Below, one piece after another: positions 14,002 through 15,245 of a stretch of 15,245 nt of DNA (positions are counted from its first letter, which is position 1; every line of letters begins with the position of its first letter). A program made the translations under genes and the position numbers. The notes under the pieces are model-generated. The model was not told the DNA's origin. It did not search any database and saw only the letters and a program-made list of their open reading frames with translations. The stretch spans positions 1 to 15,245 of the forward strand of contig JAUZQA010000027.1 in NCBI GenBank assembly GCA_030705665.1, in the 5' to 3' direction. The stretch is from Bacillota bacterium. GTDB taxonomy: Bacteria; Bacillota; Bacilli; Bacillales_B; DSM-18226.

Positions 14002-15063
14002 TTATTGCTGAACCTTTAATCCCATTAAATATTCCGCTAACGCATCAAGCTGTGCGTCGGTCATTTGTGGGTATTTTCCAGTCATTTTATTACCTGGTTT
14101 AAAGTTTTCCGGATTTTTAATCCACTTTTTCACATCTTCTTTTGTATGTGGCAAAATACCAGCAACACGTGAGCGCTCTCCAAAGTTAGTTAGATTCGGA
14201 GCCAATCTGGCTGTATCCGGTGTTGTATTTGCTGGAGTAACAGCATGACAGGCAATACAGCTTTGATTAAAGATTTTTTGACCTTCTTGGGCTAAGCTGG
14301 ATGTAGCAGGTGCTGCTGTCTTCACATTCTGCATCGAGGTAACCCAGCTGTTAAATTGACTGCGAGGAATTGCTTTAACTTTAAAATCCATTAAAGCATG
14401 CGAAGGACCGCAAAGCTCTGCACACTTTCCATAAAATAAATTTCCCGCTTCGTTTGCTTTTTTATTATCAAACTCCAGCCAGAATTTATTAATGTTATCA
14501 GTATTAGTGTCCATCTTTCCTCCCACTGCAGGAATCCAGAATGAATGCTTTACATCCATAGATTTTAAAGAGAAGTAAACCTTTTCATTTGTTGGGACAA
14601 CCAATTCGTTACTTGTCACAATTTTCTGACTTGGATATTCAAAGTCCCACCAATACAAGTGTGAACGCACATTGACAACAAGAGTTTTGGAGTTTTTATT
14701 ATTCATTGCAGAAACATCAGCCAACTTAAATGTGGTTGTGACAGTTGGCACTGCCAAAATAAGAAGCAAAAGAATAGGAATGACAGTCCATATTATTTCT
14801 AATTTGTGGCTTCCTTCCACTTGTTTCGGGATCGTGTCATCTTTTCGTCTAAATCGAACGAGGACAATGATGAAAATAATTAAAACAACTGCAATAACGC
14901 CTACCATGATTAATGTGCTTAATGTCATTAAATCAAATTCCATTTTGGCAACTTCACCGGCAGGTTTCAGGGCAGATAAATACGGTTCACCGCCACATCC
15001 GGAAAGAATAAGCGTTAACATCGCTAAAAGCGAAATTAAGCGCCAGTTTGCAAGCCTTTTCAT
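14002..15063 (-). CDS. ctaC: Cytochrome c oxidase subunit II with fused cytochrome c domain (CtaC)
   Basis: This 353-residue lipoprotein is the electron entry subunit. The signal peptide ends in the lipobox LSGC, with Cys23 as lipidation site. Two transmembrane helices follow (about 46-70 and 88-110), then an extracytoplasmic cupredoxin domain with a complete CuA site: His173, Cys214, Glu216, Cys218, His222 and Met225. The C-terminal cytochrome c domain (about 255-350) has CIACH (Cys269, Cys272, His273) and a Met ligand, either Met327 or Met334. The fused cytochrome c makes this a caa3, not an aa3, enzyme that takes electrons from cytochrome c. The ATG at 15063 has GAGGGG 11 bases upstream. 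It is 31 bases upstream of the ctaD start, at the head of the ctaCDEF block. Confidence 0.97.
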   Translation of the reverse strand: MKRLANWRLISLLAMLTLILSGCGGEPYLSALKPAGEVAKMEFDLMTLSTLIMVGVIAVVLIIFIIVLVRFRRKDDTIPKQVEGSHKLEIIWTVIPILLLLILAVPTVTTTFKLADVSAMNNKNSKTLVVNVRSHLYWWDFEYPSQKIVTSNELVVPTNEKVYFSLKSMDVKHSFWIPAVGGKMDTNTDNINKFWLEFDNKKANEAGNLFYGKCAELCGPSHALMDFKVKAIPRSQFNSWVTSMQNVKTAAPATSSLAQEGQKIFNQSCIACHAVTPANTTPDTARLAPNLTNFGERSRVAGILPHTKEDVKKWIKNPENFKPGNKMTGKYPQMTDAQLDALAEYLMGLKVQQ

Positions 15064-15126
15064 GCTTAAACATACCCCTCTTTCGCAAAAAATTTCGTTC
15101 CCTTTGTTTGATCAAAAATGTATTAA

Positions 15127-15157
15127 GGATTTTATAGTTTTGGTTTCTATAAAATCC
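15127..15157 (-). terminator. Hairpin between ctaB and ctaC
   Basis: A perfect 11-bp inverted repeat, 15127-15137 with 15147-15157 (GGATTTTATAG and its complement), has a nine-base loop and begins nine bases after the ctaB stop. On minus only short T groups follow (TTAATACATTTTT), so it is at best a leaky terminator; it may instead be a processing or stability element ahead of ctaC. I see no strong promoter in the remaining leader of ctaC, which fits at least partial read-through from ctaB. Confidence 0.5.
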
Positions 15158-15165
15158 ACGGCAAA

Positions 15166-15245
15166 CTAAACTAAAGTAACTATTACCATAGCGACAAAAA
15201 TAATAGTTAAATATTGCAATGAATATACAAACATCAGTTTTGCCC
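15166..15245 (-). CDS. ctaB: Protoheme IX farnesyltransferase (heme O synthase) CtaB, C-terminal fragment
   Basis: The minus-strand frame entering from the window edge (first full codon at 15243) encodes 25 residues, AKLMFVYSLQYLTIIFVAMV and five more, and ends at a TAG at 15168-15166. The K-L-M-F-V-Y-S-L-x-Y-L-T pattern followed by one hydrophobic helix is the usual end of CtaB, the membrane enzyme that adds the farnesyl tail to heme B to make heme O on the way to heme A. Position supports it: ctaB lies directly upstream of ctaC in Bacillus. Most of the gene is outside the window. Confidence 0.8.
   Translation of the reverse strand, partial: AKLMFVYSLQYLTIIFVAMVIVTLV

Noticed and set aside
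14672..15169. A 165-codon plus-strand frame opposite ctaC.
   Set aside because: It is antisense to conserved ctaC codons with CuA and membrane segments intact and lacks a ribosome binding site; it is a shadow frame.
15178..15208. An 8-bp inverted repeat, AACTATTA with TAATAGTT, upstream of ctaC that looks like an operator or terminator.
   Set aside because: It lies inside the last codons of ctaB, is AT-rich with a 15-base loop, and has no T tract; chance is the simplest explanation.

Overview
The window is low-GC Gram-positive DNA and is almost entirely a conserved chromosomal neighbourhood of endospore-forming Bacillaceae. It runs from the end of ctaB (heme O synthase), through ctaC-ctaD-ctaE-ctaF-ctaG and a DUF420 gene (ctaM), to ylbA-ylbB-ylbC-ylbD-ylbE-ylbF-ylbG-ylbH(rsmD)-coaD-ylbJ-ylbK-ylbL and the end of ylbM (tmcAL). 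The strand shown is the reverse of the usual B. subtilis map direction, so most genes are on the minus strand. Sporulation genes (ylbJ, ylbD) and a spore-type small RNA locus point to a Bacillus-like aerobe; gene order alone does not fix genus or species. There is no sign of phage, insertion sequence, CRISPR array, rRNA or tRNA.

Layout. 1-2048: the 3' end of tmcAL (+) converges on the ylbK-ylbL pair (-; patatin-like hydrolase and the PDZ-Lon protease DdcP). 2296-3513: ylbJ (+, sporulation membrane protein), convergent with rsmD-coaD (-; 16S rRNA methyltransferase and phosphopantetheine adenylyltransferase). 4648-5014: a 367-base gap that holds a plus-strand small RNA with a forespore-type (sigma-F/G-like) promoter and a strong terminator. 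It corresponds to csfG, described in the equivalent ylbG-ylbH interval of B. subtilis. 5015-8918: ylbG, ylbF (ricF), an unrecognised membrane-anchored protein gene, ylbE, ylbD (with a sigma-K-like promoter), ylbC and ylbB, all minus. 9130-9489: ylbA (+). 9522-15245: DUF420/ctaM, ctaG, ctaF, ctaE, ctaD, ctaC and the last 25 codons of ctaB, all minus.

How the genes work together. CtaC-F are the four subunits of a caa3-type cytochrome c oxidase; subunit II carries a fused cytochrome c domain. CtaB, CtaG and CtaM are heme- or copper-related assembly factors. RsmD and CoaD are housekeeping enzymes. YlbF is one subunit of the RicAFT complex that works with RNase Y and affects competence, biofilm formation and sporulation. 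YlbL acts in recovery from the DNA-damage checkpoint. YlbD, YlbJ and the small RNA are sporulation functions.

Several open reading frames extend upstream of the most likely start. I chose starts from Shine-Dalgarno spacing, which gives TTG starts for coaD, ylbJ and the unrecognised gene, and GTG starts for ctaD and ylbD. The least ordinary items are the small RNA, the extra gene between ylbE and ylbF, and the ambiguous start of ylbC.
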